Part shown: positions 1-6,977 of the stretch, one piece after another
Position numbering within the stretch: the stretch's first letter is position 1
How the letters are laid out: each line of letters opens with the position of its first letter
The notes under the pieces: generated by a model
The model's database searches: none
Told to the model about the DNA's origin: nothing
What the model saw: only the letters and a program-made list of their open reading frames with translations
Program-made: the position numbers and the translations under genes
NCBI GenBank assembly: GCA_001767575.1
Contig: MELI01000056.1
Span: 147-12,873 of the forward strand
DNA length: 12,727 nt
Direction: 5' to 3'
Source: Candidatus Aquicultor primus
Lineage (GTDB): Bacteria > Actinomycetota > Aquicultoria > Aquicultorales > Aquicultoraceae

Positions 1-1985
1 CCGATTTCGGCACCTTCGACGGCGCTACCATAACCGTCGACGACAAACCCGACACGCTTGTGGTCGGGCAGAGTTTGGTGGCACCACGCGACGTCATCGT
101 CGGCAAAAACGACCAGCTGATGCAGGTACTCGATTTATCGGTGGTGGAAGATAGAGTCAGATTGAGCACGCTCGACGTTTTGAGGATCGGCACGGCGACC
201 GATAGCGATACCGCGTCCGATGGTATAAAACTGTGGTACGATGCCGACAAGAACGGCTCCGTATCGGCAAACGACTGGCAGCTTTCGACATCGACGACCT
301 TCGCAGGCGGGCGCGCTACTTTCAACAACATCAAGCTCGCTGAGATCACACCGGCAAACCCGGCGAAATTGCTCATCACATACGATATAGCGGCGGATGC
401 GATGATAGACCGGACGATAGGTGCCTCGATCGAGTCGAGTGCGAGCGTAACTGTTGCGGTCCCGGATATGGTTTCGCTGCCCTCGGAGCCCCTGGTGGGC
501 TCGCTTAACACAATCGCGCCGACACCGCCGACACCGCCAACCGGGTTGCAGATAGCGGCCGGTTTGAATAATGTCTACTCTCTGAGCTGGAAGAATAACC
601 CGGCCAGCGAGAACGTCACATCGTATAACGTCTACCGCTCGACCGAAAGCGATGGAGTATTTAGCCTAGTGGGGAGCACAGCGCTGACACAATACACCGA
701 TACCGTAACGGCGTCCGGCAGCTACTGGTATAAGCTCTCCGCTACCAACCGCAGCGGCGAGAGTATGAAGAGCGCGGCCGAAAGTGCCGAGCGAGTCGAC
801 TTGACCATAACGCTGGGCCTGGCAGATACGACGACAACGATAGAGAGCGCGGATGCGACCGTCAAATTGGTGATTCCGCCGAGCCCGCGTTACGACAACA
901 AGACCTTTACCATAAAGAGCGCGTCGCGACCGGCGGGCGTCAAAATGATAAGCAGGTTCTACTTTGAGTTTACAACCGACGCCATAGAGCCCTTCGACCC
1001 GGCGCTTACTCTCATGCTCAAGTGCATCAGCCCAGTAGACGAATCGGTCGCTATGTATCACTTCAACGACGCCGGCAAGTGGGAATCGGTCACGGGCGGC
1101 GCCTATGTCTATGACGGTTATCCCGACAACTATGACGTCGGCTATACCAACATCACGAAGTTCTCGGGCTATGCGGCAGCCGACGTTGCTTTTGGAGGCT
1201 ATAATTACCCGCAACAGTATATCGATAAGCCGAAAGGCCCGCACGGTGGTTATGCCGACACGACGAATAAGTGTAAGGAGTGCCATGCTGTCCACCTCGC
1301 GACCGGAAGCTACAAATTGACGAGAGCGAGTTCGCGCGGCGAGACGTGTGAGTTTTGCCACGGTATTGGCGGCACGGCAAGCGTCACCGTCATACTCGAT
1401 GCCGAAGGGCACGGTCTGGCTCCGAATGAGCAATCCGGCGTAATCAACGCGCCCGGTGACACCTATCCTGCATATAGTAAGAACGCGTCTTCATGGGGCT
1501 GCCTCGAGTGCCACTCGGCGCACGATAATCAAACAGTGAAGCTCGCAGGCCTCGAATCGAATAAGTTGCTCAAAGCCGACCCGAATCCGGCTAAGGTAAA
1601 CAATTACGCGAATTACACGCCGGTCGAAGGAGAGACCTCGCAGACCGTGAGCCAATGGTGCTCCGCGTGCCATAACGCCAACTTCGGCGCCAGCAACGAA
1701 GGCAAATCGGTTCTTAAGGGGTCGGTAACGGCGACCGTCTTCGGGCATGCTTCGTCGAGCCACGGTATGACAACCACTCCGGACGGCAACCCGCAGGTAA
1801 CGCTGGATGACGGGCTAAACAATGGCCCGACCTGCTATGACTGCCATAAGGCAGACGGCAGAACGGGTGCGAACGAATTCCCGCATGCGTCCGGCGCAGC
1901 TCCATCGATGCTGAGGGCGGGCAGCGACCCGCTGCAAATCGACAACATCTGCATAGGATGCCATCAAACAACTGCCCTTCCGTAA
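1..1985 (+). CDS. Secreted hexahaem c-type cytochrome with beta-sandwich, FN3 and ZU5-like domains (5' end outside window)
   Basis: The reading frame is open from base 3 to the TAA at 1983-1985, so the true start lies upstream; the GTG at 60 is internal. The frame opens in the tail of one beta-sandwich module (ATITVDDKPDTL). A full copy follows at about 63-510, with a DADKNGSV-like acidic turn. A proline linker (TPPTPPTG) leads into an FN3 domain (about 540-800), then a ZU5-like domain (about 800-1190) with FDPALTL and KWESV. The C-terminal third carries six CxxCH sites: CKECH 1272, CEFCH 1347, CLECH 1500, CSACH about 1659, CYDCH about 1833 and CIGCH about 1950. The first sits in the CxxCHAVHLA context of doubled-CXXCH cytochromes. 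No LPXTG-type sorting signal or membrane segment is seen at the C-terminus. The likely role is an extracellular electron carrier with adhesion-like domains. Haem binding is near certain; partner and substrate are unknown. The gene is convergent with the 12-haem pair. Confidence 0.88.
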   Translation, partial: DFGTFDGATITVDDKPDTLVVGQSLVAPRDVIVGKNDQLMQVLDLSVVEDRVRLSTLDVLRIGTATDSDTASDGIKLWYDADKNGSVSANDWQLSTSTTFAGGRATFNNIKLAEITPANPAKLLITYDIAADAMIDRTIGASIESSASVTVAVPDMVSLPSEPLVGSLNTIAPTPPTPPTGLQIAAGLNNVYSLSWKNNPASENVTSYNVYRSTESDGVFSLVGSTALTQYTDTVTASGSYWYKLSATNRSGESMKSAAESAERVDLTITLGLADTTTTIESADATVKLVIPPSPRYDNKTFTIKSASRPAGVKMISRFYFEFTTDAIEPFDPALTLMLKCISPVDESVAMYHFNDAGKWESVTGGAYVYDGYPDNYDVGYTNITKFSGYAAADVAFGGYNYPQQYIDKPKGPHGGYADTTNKCKECHAVHLATGSYKLTRASSRGETCEFCHGIGGTASVTVILDAEGHGLAPNEQSGVINAPGDTYPAYSKNASSWGCLECHSAHDNQTVKLAGLESNKLLKADPNPAKVNNYANYTPVEGETSQTVSQWCSACHNANFGASNEGKSVLKGSVTATVFGHASSSHGMTTTPDGNPQVTLDDGLNNGPTCYDCHKADGRTGANEFPHASGAAPSMLRAGSDPLQIDNICIGCHQTTALP

Positions 1986-2024
1986 ACTCTGGATTTCTAT
2001 ATAGGCTGCGATTTGGCCGTTAGA

Positions 2025-3161
2025 TTAACGTAACGCTTGCGGGGACATCCGTGCTTTCTTAATCGGCGATATGAGGCTATAATCGCTGGTGTTGGTGTGA
2101 CAAACAAGACAAAACTCTTCTGAGCGATGGCAACTCGTACAAGGATCTGGCTCTGCTTTGGAAGCCTGGCCATGCTGCTTAACCCAACCCGTGCCGTGCG
2201 GTGAATCTGCGTGACATTCCTGGCAGTGCGTTGGCTGATGGCACTCCGCGCAAAGCTTCTTGCTTACGAACCCTTCTATGGCGTGATTTCCCGTCTTCCA
2301 GTCGCTGGGATGCGGAATCGGCAGAGTATGGCATTCAAGACATCTCTTAGTCGAATGGCAACTACTGCAGGTTATCTTGTCCGGCAAACTCGCCGCCGGA
2401 TACTCATCCCTCTTGATGCTCGTAGGAATCTCGCCGGAACTCAGATGGCAAGTCGCGCATTCGGCCGACGCGTTTTTCTGGTTGTGGCAATCGACGCACC
2501 GGCTCATGCCGAATTCGTCAAGCTTCTGTTTCTCCGCATGAAAGAGAGTTTTGGATGAATGGCAATCCATACATTTAAAACCCGCCTCTATCGGTTCTTT
2601 GTGCTTCATCTTGACGATGCGTTTAGCCCGAACCCGCAAGAGCACATCGCCATGGCAGCGCAAACATGCTTCATTCGATATCGGGCCTTCGCTTACTTCG
2701 CCGACCATCTCGGATTTTGCGATTGCCATCTCTACCAGCTGCAATTTCTCGATGAAAACGCCGGAAATACCGGGTTCCTGGTGGCAACTCGCACAAGCTA
2801 CATCTTTATGGACGGTCTTGCCGGCGTTTTTGAGCGCAGACTGCATCTCATGGCAACTGGCGCAGAATTCTTGCTTCGATGAGAAAAACATGGCGGCCCC
2901 GAGAGTACCGATGACCAGAAAGCCGGCGAGCGTGCCGGCGATATAGCGAACCCGGATGCTTCGGCGTAGCTTTTTCTCCTCCACGTGACGGAGCGGTTTC
3001 TCGCTCGGGTGAACGAAGAATATGGCTATTACGACAAGGACTATAAAAATGACGAGGATGCCCAGGCCGATAAGGACCGGTATCTCCCTCATGTGAAGTT
3101 CTGGCTGGCGTATAGCGTCGGCCATGCGATCGATTAGCCCGCCGATAACTGGTTCGCTCAT
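2025..3161 (-). CDS. Membrane-anchored dodecahaem c-type cytochrome, NapC/NrfH-like (second of tandem pair)
   Basis: This 378-residue protein has two hydrophobic segments (about 28-50 and 73-93) followed by a soluble domain with 12 CxxCH motifs, the first at Cys100. That first haem reads CASCHEM. The CxxCHxM arrangement is that of NrfH-type quinol dehydrogenases, where the Met is a haem ligand, so membrane quinol oxidation is plausible. The last third (residues 265-355) is a run of dihaem units: CxxCH, 3-4 residues, CxxCH, then PH...W...H. The ATG at 3161 overlaps the upstream gene's stop by four bases (ATGA), and AAGG lies 7 nt before it inside that gene, so the two are translationally coupled. 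The protein is a clear paralogue of that neighbour; both have an IEAG(V/F)xCxDCH segment before haem 4. NrfH itself has only four haems, so this is a large derivative. The exact redox partner cannot be read from sequence. Confidence 0.9.
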   Translation of the reverse strand: MSEPVIGGLIDRMADAIRQPELHMREIPVLIGLGILVIFIVLVVIAIFFVHPSEKPLRHVEEKKLRRSIRVRYIAGTLAGFLVIGTLGAAMFFSSKQEFCASCHEMQSALKNAGKTVHKDVACASCHQEPGISGVFIEKLQLVEMAIAKSEMVGEVSEGPISNEACLRCHGDVLLRVRAKRIVKMKHKEPIEAGFKCMDCHSSKTLFHAEKQKLDEFGMSRCVDCHNQKNASAECATCHLSSGEIPTSIKRDEYPAASLPDKITCSSCHSTKRCLECHTLPIPHPSDWKTGNHAIEGFVSKKLCAECHQPTHCQECHADSPHGTGWVKQHGQASKAEPDPCTSCHRSEEFCLVCHTNTSDYSLISPIKKARMSPQALR

Positions 3162-4237
3162 TGCTTAGCCTTCTCGTTATCCGGGTCGCCGCAACGATGG
3201 ACATGTTTTTCATGGCACGACCGGCAGTCTTTTACGGAATGGCACGACAGGCACACCTTCTCGCCCGTCAGGCTTTCCTGCACGGCGTGAATGTTAATCC
3301 ATAACGGTTTATGCGGCATCGTAACCTTGTGGCACCCGCGGCAGAGGCTCTCGTCTTGATGGCATGTCAGGCAGTCTTCAGGGGTGCGCTTGGCCTCTTC
3401 GCCGTGGATATAGGGCCAGCCTTCCGGGTGCGGGACCGCCGAATGGCAACGCTCGCAATCTTTTTCAAAATGGCACGATTTGCAGATAGAAAGGCTCCTT
3501 GCGCCATGGAGTTTCGGCCAATTCTCATCGTGGTTGATACCCCAGGTCTGCGCGGGCTTCATACCCAGCCAGACGCTGTCGAGGTGGCATGTCTCACATC
3601 GCGCGGACGCCTCTTCGTCATCGTGGCAAGAACTGCACTTCTCCATCATCGACACTTTGTTGGCAGCCGGTTTCCGACTATGGGCGACGCCTTCATGGCA
3701 GTCAACGCAATTGACGCCGGCTTCAATTATCTCCCGGTGACTCACCATCACTTTGAATTTTGTCTTAACACCGCGCATGACATCAGCATGACAGCTTAGG
3801 CAATTCTTGTTATCGATGGGTGCTTTCATCGAGAGTCGGTAGTCGCCATTTATATAATTATATAACATCCTTGCTTGCTCGAGCTTTTGAATGGGCAAGC
3901 TCATGATACTGGCCTTCTTATGACATGCGGAGCAGATAATCCCATTGTGCCGGGATACCTGCAACTCCTTGGATGCGGCCTTCATCGGATGGCAGACCTG
4001 ACAAGCAATGGGATGAGATGTGAGTGACGATATGATGACGAGTACGGCCAGAACAGTGGCGAGAAAAAGGGGTATCGGCAAGCCGTATAGGCGTTCGATG
4101 CCAAACTTGTCGAGTAGGCTCCGAACGACAAAATAGAAGATCGTAAGAAAGACAACGGCTAAGACTAGTGACACGATGACGACGTCAGCATCACTAAGCC
4201 TGCTCAGTAAGACCTTGATATCCGTAGGCAATGCCAC
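3158..4237 (-). CDS. Membrane-anchored dodecahaem c-type cytochrome, NapC/NrfH-like (first of tandem pair)
   Basis: The protein has 359 residues: two membrane segments (about 19-38 and 54-72), then 12 CxxCH motifs. Haem 1 is CQVCHPM (Cys79), again the CxxCHxM form of NrfH-type quinol dehydrogenases. Haems 7-12 form three dihaem units (residues 252-347) with distal PHPEGW and PHKPLW motifs, each followed by a His that could serve as second axial ligand. It probably passes electrons from quinol to the outer face together with its coupled paralogue. The GTG at 4237 lies directly against AGGA (4242-4239), which is too close. The TTG two codons in (4231) has 7 nt spacing and is probably the real start. 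A promoter with a perfect extended -10 lies about 110 bp upstream. No haem-lyase or cytochrome maturation gene is nearby. Confidence 0.9.
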   Translation of the reverse strand: MALPTDIKVLLSRLSDADVVIVSLVLAVVFLTIFYFVVRSLLDKFGIERLYGLPIPLFLATVLAVLVIISSLTSHPIACQVCHPMKAASKELQVSRHNGIICSACHKKASIMSLPIQKLEQARMLYNYINGDYRLSMKAPIDNKNCLSCHADVMRGVKTKFKVMVSHREIIEAGVNCVDCHEGVAHSRKPAANKVSMMEKCSSCHDDEEASARCETCHLDSVWLGMKPAQTWGINHDENWPKLHGARSLSICKSCHFEKDCERCHSAVPHPEGWPYIHGEEAKRTPEDCLTCHQDESLCRGCHKVTMPHKPLWINIHAVQESLTGEKVCLSCHSVKDCRSCHEKHVHRCGDPDNEKAKQ

Positions 4238-4509
4238 TTCCTAAATACCACCAATATTATAAGATTACCTGCTGACCGCCCTATTTGTTAGAGCGAGGGT
4301 CTCAATGTGTAAGGGATGGCGTTGCTATAAACCAGCAGCATCGTGCATAAGAATTATATCACAAATCGGCTGCCTGCTGCATGCTTTTGGGAAAGACCTC
4401 TCTGCTATAAGACCACCCTTCCACTTGACGCTTGCGGGCGTCGATGAACCGCGCCGCCGGCGGTAAAATCTAAAATCTAAATGCGATCGTAACGCTCCAT
4501 ACCCCGACT
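4238..4509. other. Divergent control region between the 12-haem pair and the NHL gene
   Basis: There is no gene in these 272 bases. The region holds the minus-strand promoter at 4353-4361 and a second TATAAT on the minus strand (complement of 4256-4261). The plus strand has two TGCTATAA boxes (4323-4331 and 4403-4411) and a short hairpin, GACGC/GCGTC, at about 4425-4440. A GC-rich palindrome (CCGCCGGCGG, about 4450-4465) is followed by AAAATCT repeated twice. CAGCAG (4333-4338) and CTGCTG (4374-4379) form an inverted repeat centred on the minus-strand -10. I see no known riboswitch. Confidence 0.5.
4353..4361 (-). promoter_or_regulatory. Extended -10 promoter for the dodecahaem cytochrome operon
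   Basis: On the minus strand the sequence reads TGATATAAT, a perfect TGnTATAAT extended -10. Transcription would begin near 4346 and leave a leader of about 110 nt before the start at 4237/4231. The -35 region is poor, as is common where the extended -10 is strong. A second TATAAT closer to the gene (complement of 4256-4261) is an alternative. Confidence 0.6.
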
Positions 4510-5517
4510 ATGCTATCATTAAGCCGAAAGTATCCTCAAGGAGTGAACGATATTAACAGGCGACTCTTCGCGATCATCATCTTGCTGATAACACTGCTCG
4601 GCTCGGCCGGCATTCTCTATTACTCCGTCGCTAATGTGGCGGAAGACACGGACCCTAAGCCGGCTCCCAAGAGCAATGCGCCGGCCTTTGATTCTACCAT
4701 TGCAGGCAAAAACGAGGCGCAACTTAGCGGTCCGCTAAACCTTGCCGTCAGCGACGGCTTGTTGTTCATCGCTGACACCGAAAACCACCGCCTTGCCATA
4801 TATTCACAGACCGGGTCGTATAAACACATGATTGATTTGCAGGCGGAAAACATCGCGATAAAACCTCTCGGGATAACCGTTGATAAGAAGCGGCGCCTCT
4901 ATGTATCGGTTTCACAAGGCTCCGACAACGCCATCCTCGTCTTTGATAGAAGCGGACGTTTCCTCCACCGTTTCCCCGAAGACGCCGGGAACTCCGGGTC
5001 GTTTATAACCCCGGGAAAAGCGATGGCGCTCTTTGCCAGTGGCGATAAGCTATACGTGACCGACATTGTAGACCATGATATCAAGGTCTACAGCCTCGAA
5101 GGAGACCTTATCACCCGGTTTGGCCGACCCGGTTCGGCCAAAGGTGAGTTTCTATATCCGAACGGTATCGTAGCCGACGAGAGCGGCAAGATATTTGTAA
5201 GCGACTCGAACAATGCGCGCGTGCAGGTCTTTGCCGCGAACGGTGAGTTTCTCCGCCTGTTCGCACAGCCCGGCAATGACGCGCTGGCCTTACCACGGGG
5301 CATGGCTTTCGACAGCAAAGGGCGGCTCCATGTCGTCGACACCCTAAAGCATAAAGTCTTTGTCTTCACGACAGGGGGTCGCTTTCTAAATTCATACGGC
5401 AAATTCGGAACAGGCAACGGCGGATTATCTTATCCGAACGGAATTGCCATAGACGTGACAAGCGGCAAGATTTTCATCGCAGACAAGACCAATAACCGCG
5501 TCTCGGTTTGGAAGTAA
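4510..5517 (+). CDS. Membrane-anchored six-bladed NHL-repeat beta-propeller protein
   Basis: The open frame is 335 codons. An N-terminal hydrophobic segment (about residues 19-40) acts as signal anchor, followed by a charged linker and six NHL-type blades. Typical blade strings are LFIADTENHRL, IFVSDSNNARV, LHVVDTLKHKV and IFIADKTNNRV, with the YPNGIA-type lead-in before the later blades. Six blades make a closed propeller facing outward, usually a protein- or ligand-binding platform. The ATG at 4510 overlaps the extended -10 (4511-4519) and has no SD, so it is probably not used. AAGGAG (4538-4543) sits 8 nt before an ATT at 4552, and the GTG at 4543 overlaps that SD. The mature start is therefore probably 33-42 bases downstream. 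The gene lies between the 12-haem pair and the pentahaem cytochrome, so a scaffold or assembly role is likely; no enzymatic residue is recognised. Confidence 0.85.
   Translation: MLSLSRKYPQGVNDINRRLFAIIILLITLLGSAGILYYSVANVAEDTDPKPAPKSNAPAFDSTIAGKNEAQLSGPLNLAVSDGLLFIADTENHRLAIYSQTGSYKHMIDLQAENIAIKPLGITVDKKRRLYVSVSQGSDNAILVFDRSGRFLHRFPEDAGNSGSFITPGKAMALFASGDKLYVTDIVDHDIKVYSLEGDLITRFGRPGSAKGEFLYPNGIVADESGKIFVSDSNNARVQVFAANGEFLRLFAQPGNDALALPRGMAFDSKGRLHVVDTLKHKVFVFTTGGRFLNSYGKFGTGNGGLSYPNGIAIDVTSGKIFIADKTNNRVSVWK
4511..4519 (+). promoter_or_regulatory. Extended -10 (TGCTATCAT) before the NHL gene
   Basis: This matches TGnTATnAT, with transcription expected near 4526, just ahead of the AAGGAG at 4538. 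It overlaps the nominal ATG at 4510, which argues for a later translation start. No good -35 is seen. Confidence 0.45.
4538..4543 (+). promoter_or_regulatory. Ribosome binding site that decides the NHL gene start
   Basis: AAGGAG is the only strong SD near the 5' end of this gene. It stands 8 nt from an in-frame ATT (4552) and overlaps the in-frame GTG (4543), which could not use it. It lies 28 nt downstream of the ATG at 4510 and cannot serve that codon either. Confidence 0.5.
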
Positions 5518-5553
5518 CCCTTGGTCTCCTCTGTCGAACCAGCCTCACCCGTC

Positions 5554-5582
5554 TTGAGCAAACCGCCGATAATTGATATATT
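5554..5582 (+). promoter_or_regulatory. Sigma-70-type promoter of the pentahaem cytochrome gene
   Basis: TTGAGC (5554-5559), exactly 17 bp, then TATATT (5577-5582). TGA precedes the -10, so it is also extended. Transcription should start near 5589. This is the best complete promoter in the window and shows that the pentahaem gene can be expressed apart from the NHL gene. Confidence 0.65.
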
Positions 5583-5588
5583 AGAGTT

Positions 5589-5605
5589 GGAGGTAAATCG
5601 CCTCC
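5589..5605 (+). promoter_or_regulatory. 5' terminal mRNA hairpin of the pentahaem cytochrome transcript
   Basis: GGAGG (5589-5593), a seven-base loop and CCTCC (5601-5605) form a perfect 5-bp stem at the predicted transcript 5' end. A second, weaker stem (TGGTC/GGCCA, about 5618-5634) follows. It may protect the mRNA or give control; it is not a riboswitch family I recognise. A T-run follows only loosely, so termination is less likely. Confidence 0.35.
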
Positions 5606-5656
5606 CTGTAGTGTTTTTGGTCGATTTTTGGCCATTGCAGAAGGAGCTACGTAAGG

Positions 5657-6934
5657 GTGACAGCTCGGCTTAGACTATATCGCAAATCCGCCTTCACCTC
5701 ACCATCGATCATCTTCATGCTAATAGCGGGCGCATTGTTCCTGGCCCTCTTATTGCCTGGCACGGCTTCGGCGACGATATCCGTCGCCTCGGAACAAGTA
5801 AAACGAGGCAGCGCGACGCCGGGTATGGACAACATCGTCATGCAAAGGTTGGTCCTAAAAACCGACGCCGGCACCGCACAATGGACCTCTATCAAACTGA
5901 GTGAATTCGGGACAAGCGACGCTACGCCGACAATCGAGTCGGTCAAGATATATAAGGAGACAAACGGGGTCGGAGACATCCAGTTTAGCGGCACCGCCGA
6001 TACCTCGATAACCGCCGCGCCGGTGACGTTCAGCACCGAGGAGACCGTCTTTACATTTAGCGCCGCTCAAACACTCAGCGAAACACCTCAGACCTTCTAC
6101 ATCGTATATCATATAAATCCGCTGGCCAACACTAGCGGTGGTCAAACAGTCGGTTCCAGGCTGGCAGATGAAAGCTACATCATAGCCGACAGCACAGTCG
6201 AGGCGTTTACTAATCTGCAATCACGCGAGATCACGCTCGCTTCAACACCGCACGCAACCGGCGCCAACCCGAGCCCATTCGCTTCCACTACCAACCTATG
6301 CCAAACTTGCCATGCGGTACACCTGGCACCGGACTTCGGGCCGGAGTTTAACCTTACCGGCAGTGATAGGACGCGACGGATTCTCAAACAGCCATACTTC
6401 GAGAGCACGTCAGTGGTAAACTACTACCCATCCGATACCTATAACGCGCTATGTCTGAGCTGCCACGACGGAACCGGGTCCTTCGTCGATATCAAGTCCA
6501 AGTACAACTCGACCAATCCCGATATCGAATATCCCGGGCACCAGACTTCGCATGAATCTACGCATACCGTGGGATACAAGCCCCCGAACGCCGAACCCTT
6601 TAAATATTTTTCAGGCACTAAGATGCCGTGCATGGCCTGTCACGACATTCACACGTCTAACAGAAGAAGCCATAAGATGCTATCTGACAAGCTATATGAA
6701 TACGCGGTCGGCCAAGGTTGGGAAGATCCGAATGCCAATGGGCGCATCGACGCCGAAAACGATGAGATCTGCTTAGTTTGCCATAGACGTTCAGATGAAA
6801 CATCGCGAACCGTAAGCATTGTCTTCGGCTATGAACTCACGTTGCTGTCAAAACCAGAGCACGACGAGGGCATCTCGGCTTGCACGGACGCTTCCTGCCA
6901 CGGAGACCCGCACGAGCTAAACATCAATCAATAA
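5657..6934 (+). CDS. Secreted pentahaem c-type cytochrome with N-terminal beta-sandwich and terminal CX4CH site
   Basis: The GTG start at 5657 has AAGGAG 10 nt upstream. The 425-residue protein begins with a signal peptide: basic start, hydrophobic core at about 18-33, likely cut after GTASA near residue 39. Residues about 42-200 form a beta-sandwich module (WTSIKLSEFGTSD, VKIYKE, TFYIVYHI) of the same type as in the hexahaem protein. Haem sites are CQTCH 6299, CLSCH about 6452, CMACH about 6629, CLVCH about 6770, and a CX4CH site (CTDASCH, 6881-6901) 11 residues from the end. The first haem is again in a CxxCHAVHLA context. An acidic stretch (DPNANGRIDAENDE) resembles a calcium-binding loop. 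The likely role is an extracellular or wall-associated electron carrier. It has its own promoter upstream; what it reduces cannot be told. Confidence 0.88.
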   Translation: MTARLRLYRKSAFTSPSIIFMLIAGALFLALLLPGTASATISVASEQVKRGSATPGMDNIVMQRLVLKTDAGTAQWTSIKLSEFGTSDATPTIESVKIYKETNGVGDIQFSGTADTSITAAPVTFSTEETVFTFSAAQTLSETPQTFYIVYHINPLANTSGGQTVGSRLADESYIIADSTVEAFTNLQSREITLASTPHATGANPSPFASTTNLCQTCHAVHLAPDFGPEFNLTGSDRTRRILKQPYFESTSVVNYYPSDTYNALCLSCHDGTGSFVDIKSKYNSTNPDIEYPGHQTSHESTHTVGYKPPNAEPFKYFSGTKMPCMACHDIHTSNRRSHKMLSDKLYEYAVGQGWEDPNANGRIDAENDEICLVCHRRSDETSRTVSIVFGYELTLLSKPEHDEGISACTDASCHGDPHELNINQ

Positions 6935-6948
6935 CATCGGATACCACA

Positions 6949-6977
6949 TTCAAAGATGCCAAGCTATCTGCTACAAT
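6949..6977 (+). promoter_or_regulatory. Promoter upstream of the TPR gene
   Basis: An extended -10, TGCTACAAT (6969-6977), is preceded at 17 bp by TTCAAA (6949-6954), a partial -35. Transcription should begin near 6984 and give a leader of about 180 nt before the TTG start at 7163. Confidence 0.5.

Noticed and set aside
666..1433. 255-codon open frame on the minus strand inside the hexahaem gene
   Set aside because: It has no SD, its protein is rich in Arg and Val with no domain pattern, and the opposite strand has clear FN3, ZU5-like and haem motifs. It is a shadow of codon bias.
2211..2946. Plus-strand frames of 107-131 codons opposite the 12-haem genes
   Set aside because: They are antisense to repeated CxxCH codons and carry no SD or domain of their own.
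5518..5656. Cyclic di-GMP riboswitch upstream of the cytochrome genes
   Set aside because: I looked here and at 4238-4509 and 6978-7162 because such switches often precede multihaem genes in metal reducers. The conserved core elements were not seen.
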